Positions 7,808-16,949 of a DNA stretch of 64,000 bases are shown here, piece by piece (position 1 is the first letter of the stretch; each line of letters begins with the position of its first letter). Location: NCBI RefSeq assembly GCF_020439865.1, contig NZ_JAGRPF010000006.1:1-64000 (forward strand). Reading direction: 5' to 3'. The notes under the pieces were generated by a model. It had not been told where the DNA came from. It saw only the letters and a list, made by a program, of their open reading frames with translations, and searched no databases. The translations under genes and the position numbers were made by a program. This stretch comes from Prosthecobacter sp. (GTDB taxonomy: Bacteria; Verrucomicrobiota; Verrucomicrobiia; Verrucomicrobiales; Verrucomicrobiaceae).

Positions 7808-9217
7808 TCAGGCTTCGCGCAGGAGAATGGCATCAACGTTTACACCGTCATAAAGCGCATCACTGAGAATGACGAGCGGATCTCCGGGCTTGATGAGATT
7901 GTCACGACGCAGGAGGTCAATGGCGTCGCGAATGCTCTGCTCGGGATTTCCTTCTTCAAATGGGAGCACAACAGGGTGAACGCCACGTGCGGTGACCAGC
8001 GTGCGGGAGACGTGGAGATTGGGCGTGAAGGCAAAGATGGGTGCGAACTCGGGCCGCTGGTGTGCGAGCAGATGTGCCATGACACCGCGGATGGTGAAGA
8101 CGAGAAGCTTGGAGCCGGGGATGCTGTTGGCGAGCAGGATGGCCGCCTTGACCGTCTTGTGCTTGTTGGTCTTGAGCGGGGCGTCACTGGCGAAACGGCC
8201 TGAGGGATATTTTTGCTCGATGCGGCTGATGACGGTGTTGAGCACTTCGACGCATTTGTCGGGATAGCGGCCCACGCTGGTTTCACCGCTGAGCATGACG
8301 CAGTCCACCTGCTCGATGACTGCGTTGAAGATGTCGGTTACCTCGGCGCGGGTGGGCACGGGGTTCTCGATCATGCTTTCGAGCATCTGCGTGGCGACAA
8401 TGACCTTCCGACCGTGGTAGGAGCAGCGTTCGACGATCTGGCGTTGAATAAGCGGCAGATCCTCGATGGGGCACTCGCTGCCAAGGTCACCGCGGGCGAT
8501 CATGATGCCACCGGAGGCCTCCACGAGGGCGTCGATGTTGTCGATGGCCTGCTGGTTTTCGATTTTGGCGATGATGCGGGCCTTGCTGCGCTTTTGTTCC
8601 AAAAGAAGCTGGAGATGCTGCAGATGGCCCGGCTCACGGGCAAAGCTCAACGCAAAGAAGTCCACGCCCAGTTCGACGCCGAGATCGAGATCGGCGTAGT
8701 CCTTTTGCGTGAGCGGCGGCAGGCGCACGGGGACGCCGGGGAGGTTGATGTGACGGCGTGATTTCATCTCCCCTTTGGTCATGACGGTGCCGATGACGCG
8801 GAGAGTGGAGACATCGGTGGCCTTGATCTGAATCATCCCGCCATCGACCATGATGGTGTCACCGGCTTTGAGGTCCTTGCCGAGTTCGGGGTAATTGACG
8901 CTGACGGAGTACTGCGTCGTGCCGGGAGCCTCTGCCTTGCAGCGAAATTCGACAACGTCCCCCACCTGAAGCTGCCAGGGCTGCTCGAGATCGCCGGTGC
9001 GGATGCTGGGGCCGGTGAGGTCCATGAGCACGGCGATCTCACGCTTGCTGGCGGACGCGGCCTCCCGGACACGCGAGTAGACAGCGCGCACCCAGTCATG
9101 CGAGGCGTGGCTCATGTTGAGGCGAATGACGTCGGCTCCCTTGGCGATCAGACTGGCAATGACTTCAGGACTCTCCGTGGCAGGGCCGAGAGTGCAGAGG
9201 ATTTTGGTTTTGCGCAT
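7808..9217 (-). CDS. pyk: pyruvate kinase
   Basis: Catalyses phosphoenolpyruvate + ADP to pyruvate + ATP, the last step of glycolysis, in the cytoplasm. About 469 residues from the ATG at 9217, which gives MRKTKILCTLGPATES exactly as in family members; an ATG three codons upstream (9226) is equally possible. Motifs in order: IRLNMSHAS (substrate and potassium ligands), SIRTGD, the catalytic Lys in IIAKIEN, MIARGDLG, and the signature VATQMLESMIENPVPTRAEV, then the C-terminal allosteric domain. The B-domain (about 70-160) is present. It lies 63 bases downstream of the tatD-like gene on the same strand and 40 bases upstream of the SHD1 gene. Confidence 0.97.
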   Translation of the reverse strand: MRKTKILCTLGPATESPEVIASLIAKGADVIRLNMSHASHDWVRAVYSRVREAASASKREIAVLMDLTGPSIRTGDLEQPWQLQVGDVVEFRCKAEAPGTTQYSVSVNYPELGKDLKAGDTIMVDGGMIQIKATDVSTLRVIGTVMTKGEMKSRRHINLPGVPVRLPPLTQKDYADLDLGVELGVDFFALSFAREPGHLQHLQLLLEQKRSKARIIAKIENQQAIDNIDALVEASGGIMIARGDLGSECPIEDLPLIQRQIVERCSYHGRKVIVATQMLESMIENPVPTRAEVTDIFNAVIEQVDCVMLSGETSVGRYPDKCVEVLNTVISRIEQKYPSGRFASDAPLKTNKHKTVKAAILLANSIPGSKLLVFTIRGVMAHLLAHQRPEFAPIFAFTPNLHVSRTLVTARGVHPVVLPFEEGNPEQSIRDAIDLLRRDNLIKPGDPLVILSDALYDGVNVDAILLREA

Positions 9218-9280
9218 GGTTGGCATATTGAGAGCAGGTGGCGGGCCAGCGGTGGCCCCTGTCTTGACGCATGGCAAGAC

Positions 9281-10129
9281 TCAGAAGGCAAAGAGTTTGG
9301 CGTAGTTGGCGGCAATGACATCCTGCAATTCCTCCACGAGCATGCCGCGGATGCTGGCGAGGAGTTCATAGCTGACACGCAGATTGGCCGGGTGGTTCAG
9401 AGAGCTGCCATCGGCGGCCTGCAGCGGATGTGGGTTCAACTCATCCGGCGGCCGCATGTCCGGCGCATCGGTTTCGGTAAGGAGACGATCGAGGGGCACG
9501 GATTTGAAGACGGCGAGCTGGGCAGCCTTGCGGGGATGGCCGAAGTAGGGCGAGAGTGAAAAGCGGGCGCCCATTGCAGCGAAGCTGGGAATCATCTCAG
9601 CGGGGCCTCCATAGGAATGCAGCAGAAACCCTCGCCGTGGCAGCGGACAGGCGCGCAGCGTTTCCTCCAGCAAACCCCAGGCACGCAGGCAGTGGATGGT
9701 GGCGGGGCGATCAAGTTCGACAGCGAGGGCGAGCTGCGTCCGGAAACATTCGAGCTGGGCGTCGATGGCGGGATTCTCGATCCAGCGGTCGAGGCCGATC
9801 TCTCCCACGACGGCGTGGGGGTGATCGATCAAATGCTGGCGGAGAGTTTCAGCCCATCGCGGCGAGCGCTCATTGACATACCATGGATGCAGACCGAATG
9901 CCGGGCGGATCCACGTGTGTTCGCGGGCAAGCGCTGCCACGGCGGGCCAGTCTTCCTCGCATGAGCCGTTCACGATCATCTCCGCGATGCCGGCCTGCGG
10001 CAGCGTGGCGATGATTTGATCCCGCCAAGGATCAAGTCGTTCGTCCTGGAGGTGATTGTGGGCGTCGTAGAGCACGGAGGGGGTCGAGTGGTGGAGCACT
10101 GAAGAGATGCCGGGAATCCAATACTCCAT
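9281..10129 (-). CDS. TatD-family metal-dependent hydrolase
   Basis: Member of the TatD deoxyribonuclease-like TIM-barrel family. 282 residues. Metal ligands seen: DAHNHL (H24, H26), VGEIGLD (E110), IHCLRAWG, LHSYGG and TETDAP (late Asp). The first 20 residues precede the family's usual N-terminus, so translation might begin at an internal GTG just before the YDAHNHL strand; the ATG at 10129 is preceded directly by GAGGA. Exact substrate unknown (3'-5' nuclease activity is known for some relatives). Same strand as pyk, probably co-transcribed; separated from htrA by that gene's terminator. Confidence 0.88.
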   Translation of the reverse strand: MEYWIPGISSVLHHSTPSVLYDAHNHLQDERLDPWRDQIIATLPQAGIAEMIVNGSCEEDWPAVAALAREHTWIRPAFGLHPWYVNERSPRWAETLRQHLIDHPHAVVGEIGLDRWIENPAIDAQLECFRTQLALAVELDRPATIHCLRAWGLLEETLRACPLPRRGFLLHSYGGPAEMIPSFAAMGARFSLSPYFGHPRKAAQLAVFKSVPLDRLLTETDAPDMRPPDELNPHPLQAADGSSLNHPANLRVSYELLASIRGMLVEELQDVIAANYAKLFAF

Positions 10130-10169
10130 TCCTCAGGCACTCCAAGGCTCCTTGCCCGCTTCAGGCATG

Positions 10170-10204
10170 AAAAAGCCCGCGCACACCGTCTGGCATGCGC
10201 GGGC
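10170..10204 (-). terminator. rho-independent terminator of htrA
   Basis: Perfect 9-bp GC stem (10175-10183 with 10196-10204), loop of 12 bases, followed leftward by TTTTT (10170-10174). It begins 18 bases after the htrA stop and isolates the protease gene from the tatD-like gene. Confidence 0.9.
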
Positions 10205-10222
10205 GGAAAAAACGTTCGCGGA

Positions 10223-11842
10223 TCAGTTGTTGTCGATCATGAGAAGCATGGTGTCGCCTTTGCGCCAGACGCGGAGAAGGATGGTCTTGTCACTCTTTTG
10301 TGCGAGGGTGCGGGCTTCAGCCGTGTTGTTGACGGGCTTGCGGTTCAGCTGGGAGATGACGTCTCCTTCTTCGACACCTCTGGCGGCTGCACGGCTGTTG
10401 GGGTCGACCTTGGTGACGATGACACCGTTGACATCTTTGGGGATGTCGTGCCGCTCACGCAGCGCCTTGGTAAGTGTTTGAATCGTGACGCCGCTGACGA
10501 GCTCCTCCACGTTTTCCTTGGGTGCGCCGCCGCTGCGCGGGATGCCCCGCAGTCCGGAGCCGCCTTCAGTCAGCGCTTCTTCAGGCAGGGCGCCCAGAGT
10601 GACATTTACGGCGGTGCGTTTGCCATTACGAATGATGTCCACCGGAACCTGCGTGCCGGGCTTGGTGCTGCTGACGATGAGGCGAAGACGGCTGCTGCTG
10701 TCCACCTTCTGTCCGTTGATGCCGATGATGACGTCCTCAAGCTGGACGCCGGCCTTTTCAGCCGGGGAGTCTGCGCCGACCATGGTGACGATGGCCCCAG
10801 ACTCTTCATTAGCACCAAGGAGGGAGGCTTTCTCCGGTGTGAGGTCTTCAATGCCGACACCCAGGAAGCCGCGCTGGATCATGCCGTCGTCCAAAAGATC
10901 TTCGACGATGTGGAGGGCCATGTTGATCGGGATGGCGAAGCCGATGCCCGCATTCATGCCGGTGCGGGAGAGGATCGCCGTGCTGATGCCGACGACGCGT
11001 CCCATGGCATCGACGAGCGGGCCGCCAGAGTTGCCCGGATTGATGGAGGCATCGGTTTGGATGAAGTCTTCATAGCCCTGCACGCGGCCGCGGCCGACGA
11101 TGCCTCCGTTGCTTCGGCCCAGCGCACTGACGATGCCCTGGCTGACTGAGCGGCTGAGTTCCATTGGCGCGCCGGCGGCAAGAACGATGTCGCCCACTCG
11201 AAGCTGCGAGCTGTCTCCCATCGTTGCGGGTTTGAGTCCGGTGGCATCGATTTTGATGAGCGCGACGTCGGTCAGCGGATCGGCGCCGACGATCTTTGCC
11301 TTATAGGTTTTGGTGCTGCCGTCGATGTCCACCGCCACATCGATTTTTTTGGCATCGGCGACGACGTGGTTGTTCGTCAAAATATAACCGTCCTGTGTGA
11401 TGATCATGCCGGATCCGACGCCGTGCTGCTGATTCATTTCATCATCTTCTTCGGGAAGCTGCCGGGGACGCTGAGGCTGTCCGCGGCGGCGTGGATTCAC
11501 CGGTTCATCGTCTTCATTCATGCCGAAGTCGTCGGGTACGCCGAAGAAACGGTAGAAAAACGGACGGAGCTGCGGCGGGATCTGGTCCACGTCCGGAGTC
11601 TTGACCGGCGTAGAGGTGGAGATGGTGACAACGCTTGGGAGGATCTTGTCCACCACGCTGGCATAGCTCATCTGGAGCTGGCCGTTGTTGGGCAGGGGGG
11701 AGGCGTCCTTGAGGATTTTGGCCTGGAATTCCTCCGGAGAGCTTTTGCCTGGTGCCGGTGTTTCAGCAAGCGCCAGGGGAAGTCCTGCCGACAACATGCC
11801 GGCGCAGGTGAACGCGATGCAGAGGCGAGGTGGAGTTGTCAT
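10223..11842 (-). CDS. periplasmic HtrA/DegP-type serine protease with two PDZ domains
   Basis: Degrades or refolds damaged envelope proteins in the periplasm. 539 residues. Signal peptide about 1-26 (ends LPLALA). Catalytic triad: H159 in TNNHVV, D192 in DPLTDVALIK, S272 in NPGNSGGPLV. PDZ1 is about residues 325-420 (GFLGVGIEDLTPEKA), PDZ2 about 435-535 (ends LRVWRKGDTMLLMIDNN). Between the first strand and the catalytic His lies an acidic, Pro/Arg/Gln-rich stretch (about 101-140) that corresponds to a long regulatory LA-type loop. Single-gene transcript judged by its own terminator and a 194-base upstream gap. It would be a natural quality-control partner for the large exported proteins here (inference). 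Confidence 0.95.
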   Translation of the reverse strand: MTTPPRLCIAFTCAGMLSAGLPLALAETPAPGKSSPEEFQAKILKDASPLPNNGQLQMSYASVVDKILPSVVTISTSTPVKTPDVDQIPPQLRPFFYRFFGVPDDFGMNEDDEPVNPRRRGQPQRPRQLPEEDDEMNQQHGVGSGMIITQDGYILTNNHVVADAKKIDVAVDIDGSTKTYKAKIVGADPLTDVALIKIDATGLKPATMGDSSQLRVGDIVLAAGAPMELSRSVSQGIVSALGRSNGGIVGRGRVQGYEDFIQTDASINPGNSGGPLVDAMGRVVGISTAILSRTGMNAGIGFAIPINMALHIVEDLLDDGMIQRGFLGVGIEDLTPEKASLLGANEESGAIVTMVGADSPAEKAGVQLEDVIIGINGQKVDSSSRLRLIVSSTKPGTQVPVDIIRNGKRTAVNVTLGALPEEALTEGGSGLRGIPRSGGAPKENVEELVSGVTIQTLTKALRERHDIPKDVNGVIVTKVDPNSRAAARGVEEGDVISQLNRKPVNNTAEARTLAQKSDKTILLRVWRKGDTMLLMIDNN

Positions 11843-11938
11843 GGTGGTGTTTGGGGTTGGGAGCTTTTTGATCGGCCAGGAAGGCCGACCGACTTAGAGA
11901 CGGACTGTCGCCGGAAATGTTGAACAATTCTGACCGAA

Positions 11939-11955
11939 TGAAAGGGACTCTTTCA
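11939..11955. promoter_or_regulatory. inverted repeat upstream of htrA
   Basis: TGAAAG/CTTTCA arms with a 5-base centre, about 100 bases upstream of the htrA start. It could be an operator; a second short stem (11977-11982 with 11989-11994) lies further upstream and may belong to the 3' end of the oxidoreductase transcript. No recognisable -35/-10 pair was found nearby. Confidence 0.25.
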
Positions 11956-12036
11956 GTTCTCAAAACACGCACACAACGTCGCCGAGCAGCGACGCTTTCA
12001 CCTGTCAGCCACCCGTTTGCCCGGTGCCGGACGTGA

Positions 12037-13014
12037 TCACTTTCGCGCCTCGGCGAGCGCCTTGTCCATCACTTCCTTGATGGTGACCTCGGCGCCGTCG
12101 CGGCGTTTGCTCTCGTCCGCGGCCTCCATGAAGGCGTAGATCTCGATCGTTTCCTCCGGTGAGACTGGAGCGACGCCGGTGCGGAAGAAGTGCACGACGG
12201 AGTAGAGCAGCGGATCATAGCCATCGTAGGTGCCGACTGCGGCCTCGCCCTTTTCGCCGATGGCCTTGCCGCCGTAGCCCTTGCTCTCGGTGTATGTGCC
12301 TTTGCGTCCGCCCTTCCAGGTGCCGGTGACGGTGATTTTGCCTTCAGCGGTGGTGCCACGCTTCACGCTCTCGCATCCGGTACCCATGACGGTGAACAGG
12401 GACTCGACGCCATGGATGCCATACCAAAAAAGATCGGGATGGTGCTCTTCCAAGCTGGCTGGGCTGGTGGTTTCCGCTTCTTTCGCCAAGCCGATGCTGC
12501 CACCGCGCACTTCCTGCGTGCCCTTGCCGAAGCGCAGGGAAGAGGAGGAGAAAACAGGGATGCTTGCGGCTTTGCTGGCGTCGAAAATCTTGATCGCATC
12601 GACGAGGGTGCCGGCGATCGGCTTGTCGATGAAAACCGGCTTGTGTGCTTCGATGCAAGGCAGGAGCTGCTCCAGATGGACGCGGCCGTCGTTCGATTCG
12701 AGGAACACGACGTCCACCTTGTCGAGCAAGGCATCAATGCTGGGCACGATCTCCACGCCCAATTCCTTGATTTTCTCCGTGTATTCCGGCACGCGCTTCG
12801 TGCTGGATTCGATGTCCTTGGAACCCTGCGGATAGGCAGCCACCAAGCGAACCCCCATCACCTCGGGCTTCTGCGGCGTCGCGTTCAGCGTCTTGGTGAA
12901 GGCCAGCGCGTGGGACGTGTCGAGTCCGATGATGCCGGCGCGGATGTTTTGGGCGGAGGCGTTGAGGGAAAACAGCGTGAGAGCGCTGACGACGAGAAGC
13001 AGTTGGCGAATCAT
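12037..13014 (-). CDS. secreted Gfo/Idh/MocA-family oxidoreductase
   Basis: NAD(P)-dependent dehydrogenase fold acting on sugars or derivatives. 325 residues with signal peptide 1-21 (MIRQLLLVVSALTLFSLNASA). The Rossmann strand IRAGIIGLDTSHALAF replaces the usual GxGxxG by GLDTSH, a form seen in exported relatives; the conserved dinucleotide/catalytic segment HKPVFIDKPIA (EKP-like Lys) is present, then the C-terminal alpha/beta domain (DLFWYGIHGVESLFTVMGTG). Export is unusual for a cofactor-dependent enzyme, but many Verrucomicrobial and Planctomycetal members carry signals. It follows the PQQ-propeller gene by 49 bases on the same strand, suggesting a common transcript and a role in periplasmic carbohydrate oxidation. 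Confidence 0.87.
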   Translation of the reverse strand: MIRQLLLVVSALTLFSLNASAQNIRAGIIGLDTSHALAFTKTLNATPQKPEVMGVRLVAAYPQGSKDIESSTKRVPEYTEKIKELGVEIVPSIDALLDKVDVVFLESNDGRVHLEQLLPCIEAHKPVFIDKPIAGTLVDAIKIFDASKAASIPVFSSSSLRFGKGTQEVRGGSIGLAKEAETTSPASLEEHHPDLFWYGIHGVESLFTVMGTGCESVKRGTTAEGKITVTGTWKGGRKGTYTESKGYGGKAIGEKGEAAVGTYDGYDPLLYSVVHFFRTGVAPVSPEETIEIYAFMEAADESKRRDGAEVTIKEVMDKALAEARK

Positions 13015-13063
13015 GGGCGATGACTACGCGGCGAGTTGCGCGGCCTTTCGGCATGACGCGTTC

Positions 13064-14341
13064 TTACTTCGTGCCAATGCAGTAAACCGCCTTGTTGCTG
13101 CGCATGAACAGCTGGTTGCCGCTGACGGCCGGGGTGCCGTGGAAGTGCGAGTCGTCCAGCTTGAACTCGTTGGTTTGGAGAAGTTCGTACTTGGGTTTGG
13201 CTGCAATGACAAACGTGCCGTCTCTGCGGGAGACGCAGACGAGTTTGTCGCCGATCAAAACGGGTGAGGCGTAGAACGGTTTGCCACCGCCGCGTGCGCC
13301 CATCAGGACGCGCTCTCGATAAACGTCTTTTCCTGTCGCGGCATCGATGCAGGTTGCGAATCCCTGGTCGTTGACGACGTAGAGATGGCCGTCTTTGAGA
13401 ATGGGCGTTGGGACGTAGGAACTGGTGTTGCTGCTCCAGAGGATCGCATCGGCGGTGATGTCGCCCTTGCCGCCGAGTTTGATGGCGGTGCTGCGGGTGG
13501 CGGGAAATCCGCCGAAGACATAGGCGATGCTGTCGCCCAGAACGACGCTTGGAGAGACGTTTCCGTTGAGTTCGTGCGCGGCATACCAGCGCAGTTTGCC
13601 CGTTTCAGGATTCAAGCCCCATAACTCCTGCGGCACGGCGATGACGAGATCGGTCACACCCTCGTGTTGAAACACATTCGGCGTGCCGTAGGCCATGCCG
13701 AACTGGCCCTCGGCCTTCCACAGGACTTTGCCTGTCTTCTTGTCCAGTCCGATGATCGCCTGCGCTTCGTCGCTCGCGTTTACGACGAGAACATCGCCGA
13801 CGAGCACCGGGCTCGCGGCGGAGCCCCAGCGCATTCGGCCGGAGTCGGTGCCGCAGGAGTTCTGCCAAAGCTGTCTGCCCTGCATGTCGAAGGCCAGTGC
13901 ACCGCTCTTGCCGAAGAACACATAAACCCGTTCACCATCCGTCACGGGCGTATGCGTGGCATAGCCATGTTCGGTGAGATAGCCTTTCCATGGATTTTCC
14001 TCGACGACGGAGGGCACCTTGGCTTCCCACACAATTTTGCCGTCTGCGCGGCTGAGACAAAGCAGATGCCGCGTGAGCTTGCTCATGTCATTTGCACCCT
14101 CTTTGTCACCGTAACCAGTCCAGCAGGTGACGAACACTTTGTCGCCGAAGACGATAGGGCTCGAGGAACCCGGGCCGGGCAGGTCTGTCTTCCACGTGAG
14201 GTTTTCCGAGTCGCTCCACGTCAGCGGCACCTGCGAGTTTGCCACGATGGCCGTGCCATGGGGACCCAGGAATCGCGTCCAGTCGGTGGTGGCGGCGTGA
14301 AGCGTGCAGGTGGCAAAGGCGAAAGCGATAAACAGGTTCAT
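13064..14341 (-). CDS. secreted PQQ-like beta-propeller protein
   Basis: 425 residues; signal peptide 1-16 (MNLFIAFAFATCTLHA). Repeated propeller blades of the outer-membrane-assembly/quinoprotein type: GKIVWEAKVP, GRQLWQNSCGT, GKVLWKAEGQFGM, GKLRWYAAHELNG, GKDVYRERVL, each with a VYV/LVV strand about 25 residues before. No calcium/PQQ catalytic Asp-Glu pair or heme motif was recognised, so enzymatic activity is doubtful; many such PVC proteins have unknown roles. It lies 52 bases downstream of the glycosyltransferase gene and 49 upstream of the Gfo/Idh gene on the same strand. Confidence 0.85.
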   Translation of the reverse strand: MNLFIAFAFATCTLHAATTDWTRFLGPHGTAIVANSQVPLTWSDSENLTWKTDLPGPGSSSPIVFGDKVFVTCWTGYGDKEGANDMSKLTRHLLCLSRADGKIVWEAKVPSVVEENPWKGYLTEHGYATHTPVTDGERVYVFFGKSGALAFDMQGRQLWQNSCGTDSGRMRWGSAASPVLVGDVLVVNASDEAQAIIGLDKKTGKVLWKAEGQFGMAYGTPNVFQHEGVTDLVIAVPQELWGLNPETGKLRWYAAHELNGNVSPSVVLGDSIAYVFGGFPATRSTAIKLGGKGDITADAILWSSNTSSYVPTPILKDGHLYVVNDQGFATCIDAATGKDVYRERVLMGARGGGKPFYASPVLIGDKLVCVSRRDGTFVIAAKPKYELLQTNEFKLDDSHFHGTPAVSGNQLFMRSNKAVYCIGTK

Positions 14342-14393
14342 GGCCGCAGAGAAACCCGGAACGCCTGCGAAAGTTACGCTTGGCGCGACGGGC

Positions 14394-15887
14394 TCAAGCC
14401 GTTGCCGTGGCAGGCTGAAAGCGCTCCATCGAGAATCGTTTCACGAGTGAGCCGGAGGCCACAAATGCGAAGCCACCGAAGAAGAGCAGCAGGAACGGGA
14501 TCGATCCCCACTGGCCGCGCTGCGCCGCGAGCGCGATCATCCAGCCGAAATAGCCGGCGAGTGCCACCTCCAGCCAGAGCGCGATCGATTTGCCGGCCTT
14601 GTAGTGCGTCTTCTTCTTCGCGGCCTGCTCCTGCGTGGTGATGCCGTATTTTGGCGTGCGCACGAATTCGCTGTCCTGGTTGAGCAGGGCTTCGAGGACG
14701 GCCTTGCCATTGTTGATGCTCATGCCGATGCCAAGTGCGAGCAGCATGGGTACGTAGGGAAGGGCCTTCAGCCAGCCCCAGCGCGACTGCGAGCCCTGTG
14801 CCGTCATGTAGAAAACCACGACGCTGACGGAGGCAAAGAAGAACACCGGAACGTCAACGAAGACCGCCTTGTGCCACGAACTGCCCATCACGAAGTTGGC
14901 CGGATACATGAGCACCAGCGTGCAAAGCGTTAGCAGATAGGCGAAGTTCGAGGTGAGGTGCGCGGTGGCCTCGAGTTTGACGGCCAGCGGTGCGTTGCTC
15001 CGCCACACATCCGCGAGAATCTTTTTGCACACTTGGATGGAACCCTTCGTCCAGCGGTGCTGCTGACTCTTGAAGCCGTCCATGTCCGGCGGCAGTTCAG
15101 CGGGAACGACGACATCCTTGAGGTAGATGAACTTCCAGCCGCGGAGCTGGGCGCGATAGCTCAGATCGAGGTCCTCGGTCAGCGTGTCATGTTGCCACCC
15201 GCCGCTTTCGACGATGGCCTGACGGCGCCAGATGCCGGCGGTGCCGTTGAAGTTCAAGAACTCACCGTGACGGCTGCGGGCGGTCTGCTCCAGCACGAGA
15301 TGACCGTCAAGAAAGAGCGCCTGCAAGCGGGTGAGGAGGGAGAAATGCTTGTTCGCATGTCCCCAGCGGGCCTGAACCATGCCAACTTTTTCGTCCGTGA
15401 AATGGTGGACGAGTTTCTTGAGGTAATCCGGCTGCGGCTGGAAATCGGCGTCGAAAATGCAGATGAATTCGCCCTTGGCGGAGACCATCGCCTCGTCCAG
15501 CGCTCCGGCTTTGAAGCCATGCCGGTTTGTGCGGTGTTTGTACTCCACGTCCAGACCTGTGGCGGCGTATTCTGCGCTGAGCTTTTCGGCGAACGCCGCA
15601 GTTTCGTCTGTGGAGTCGTCCAGCACCTGGATCTGCAGTTTCTCACGCGGGTAGTCGAGGGCGCTGACGTAGCGCAGCAGGTTCTCCACCACGTCGTATT
15701 CATTGAAGATCGGGAGCTGCACGGTCACCACTGGCAGCTCTTCAAACTGGCGCTGAGGCTCGGGTATGTCCCGGCGGTGTTTCCAGAAATGGTACAGGAC
15801 TTTGATCCTGTGGGCGCCGAAGGCGGACAGGGCGATGAAGACGAGGATGTAGCTGGTGAACCAGAAGAAATTATCCCACACAATCAT
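14394..15887 (-). CDS. membrane glycosyltransferase family 2, cellulose-synthase-like
   Basis: Processive beta-glycosyltransferase of the inner membrane. 497 residues from the ATG at 15887; a GTG at 15929 would add 14. TM helix about 7-25; catalytic domain about 50-290 with D90 (VLDDSTD), DAD (136-138), TED (227-229) and QQHRW (265-269), the full D, DxD, D, QxxRW set of cellulose synthase/CslA-type enzymes; then several TM helices (about 300-385 and 445-485). Closest in layout to CslA-like glucomannan synthases, which are about 500 residues. No PilZ domain or bcs-type partner genes nearby, so product and control are unknown. Divergent from the methyltransferase gene. Confidence 0.92.
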   Translation of the reverse strand: MIVWDNFFWFTSYILVFIALSAFGAHRIKVLYHFWKHRRDIPEPQRQFEELPVVTVQLPIFNEYDVVENLLRYVSALDYPREKLQIQVLDDSTDETAAFAEKLSAEYAATGLDVEYKHRTNRHGFKAGALDEAMVSAKGEFICIFDADFQPQPDYLKKLVHHFTDEKVGMVQARWGHANKHFSLLTRLQALFLDGHLVLEQTARSRHGEFLNFNGTAGIWRRQAIVESGGWQHDTLTEDLDLSYRAQLRGWKFIYLKDVVVPAELPPDMDGFKSQQHRWTKGSIQVCKKILADVWRSNAPLAVKLEATAHLTSNFAYLLTLCTLVLMYPANFVMGSSWHKAVFVDVPVFFFASVSVVVFYMTAQGSQSRWGWLKALPYVPMLLALGIGMSINNGKAVLEALLNQDSEFVRTPKYGITTQEQAAKKKTHYKAGKSIALWLEVALAGYFGWMIALAAQRGQWGSIPFLLLFFGGFAFVASGSLVKRFSMERFQPATATA

Positions 15888-16047
15888 ATCGGGAAGGGCA
15901 GCGGGCACGGGGGCGCAATCAATCTCCACCAGTTACAAACAATCAAGCAGCATTTCGAATGCCACCCGTGGCGTGTTTTTTGATCCTTTCTGTGGTTGAT
16001 GTCGTTACGGGGTGGCGCGGAGCCGGGGATTCGCCATCGTGCGCCGG

Positions 16048-16845
16048 ATGCCCCCCGAAAAGCGCGACTGGTACGACACCCCCCTCTATTACGATATCAT
16101 CTTTGATGACGGCACCGTGCAGGAGGCGGACTTCTTGGAAGGCGCGTTTGTGAAGCATGGCGACGGCAAGGGCAGGCGCCTGCTCGAACCCGCCTGCGGC
16201 AGCGGAAGGCTGGCGCTGGAAATGGCGCGCCGGGGCTGGGATGTGAGCGGTTTCGACGGGAATGCGCACATGATCGAGTTTGCGACGAAGCGTCTCGCCG
16301 GTGCCGGGCTGAAAGCACGTCTTTGGGAGGACTGGATGCAGAGCTTCGCGTTGCCGAAAGGTGTGAAGGGCGGCTTCGACCTCGCGCATTGCCTCGTCAG
16401 CACGTTCAAATACCTGCATACCGAAAAGAATGCCGCCGAGTGCCTGCGACGTGTCGCGGCCAGCCTGCGACCCGGCGGTTTGTTCTTCCTCGGTTTGCAT
16501 CTGACCGATTACGACCGCGGCGGGGCCGAGCACGAACGCTGGGTGGCGAAGCGCGACGGCATCGAGGTCGTTTGCAATACCCACACCTGGCCTGCGGATC
16601 CGAAGGCGCGACTGGAGGACCTGCGCACGCGGCTGAAAGTCACCGATGCCGGTCGTACCCACGTGCAGGAGACGCGCTGGCAGTTTCGCACCTACAACGC
16701 CGCGCAGTTGAAGGCGCTGCTGCGCAAGGTGCCGGAGCTGGAACTGCAGGAGTGCTACGACTTCACCCACGACCTCGCCGCGCCGCGCCGTTTTGACGAC
16801 AGCTATGCGGATGTGCTGCTGGTATTGCGCAAGCAACAGCCTTGA
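16048..16845 (+). CDS. class I SAM-dependent methyltransferase
   Basis: 265 residues from the ATG at 16048; a GTG at 16012 would add 12 unconserved residues. The SAM-binding motif I is LLEPACGSGRLALEMA (45-60), with the acidic end of strand 2 in VSGFDGN; motif IV is around FDLAHCLVSTFKYL, post-motif RPGGLFFLGLH. The start DWYDTPLYYDIIFD is typical of the small-molecule methyltransferase group often annotated only as 'class I SAM methyltransferase'. Substrate unknown. 104 bases separate it from the giant Calx-beta gene on the same strand. Confidence 0.88.
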   Translation: MPPEKRDWYDTPLYYDIIFDDGTVQEADFLEGAFVKHGDGKGRRLLEPACGSGRLALEMARRGWDVSGFDGNAHMIEFATKRLAGAGLKARLWEDWMQSFALPKGVKGGFDLAHCLVSTFKYLHTEKNAAECLRRVAASLRPGGLFFLGLHLTDYDRGGAEHERWVAKRDGIEVVCNTHTWPADPKARLEDLRTRLKVTDAGRTHVQETRWQFRTYNAAQLKALLRKVPELELQECYDFTHDLAAPRRFDDSYADVLLVLRKQQP

Positions 16846-16949
16846 CGGTTTTCCGGGTCTTCTGATAGCATTTCGACCCAATAGCCAAAAAGAGCGAACC
16901 GACAGCCTAACAGGGATGTCTGCGAGTTCGTTTGGCCCCGTCTCCAACC

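Noticed and set aside
15943..16947. Minus-strand open frame of 334 codons.
   Set aside because: Covers the methyltransferase gene, whose SAM motifs are clear on the plus strand; the antisense product has no motif.
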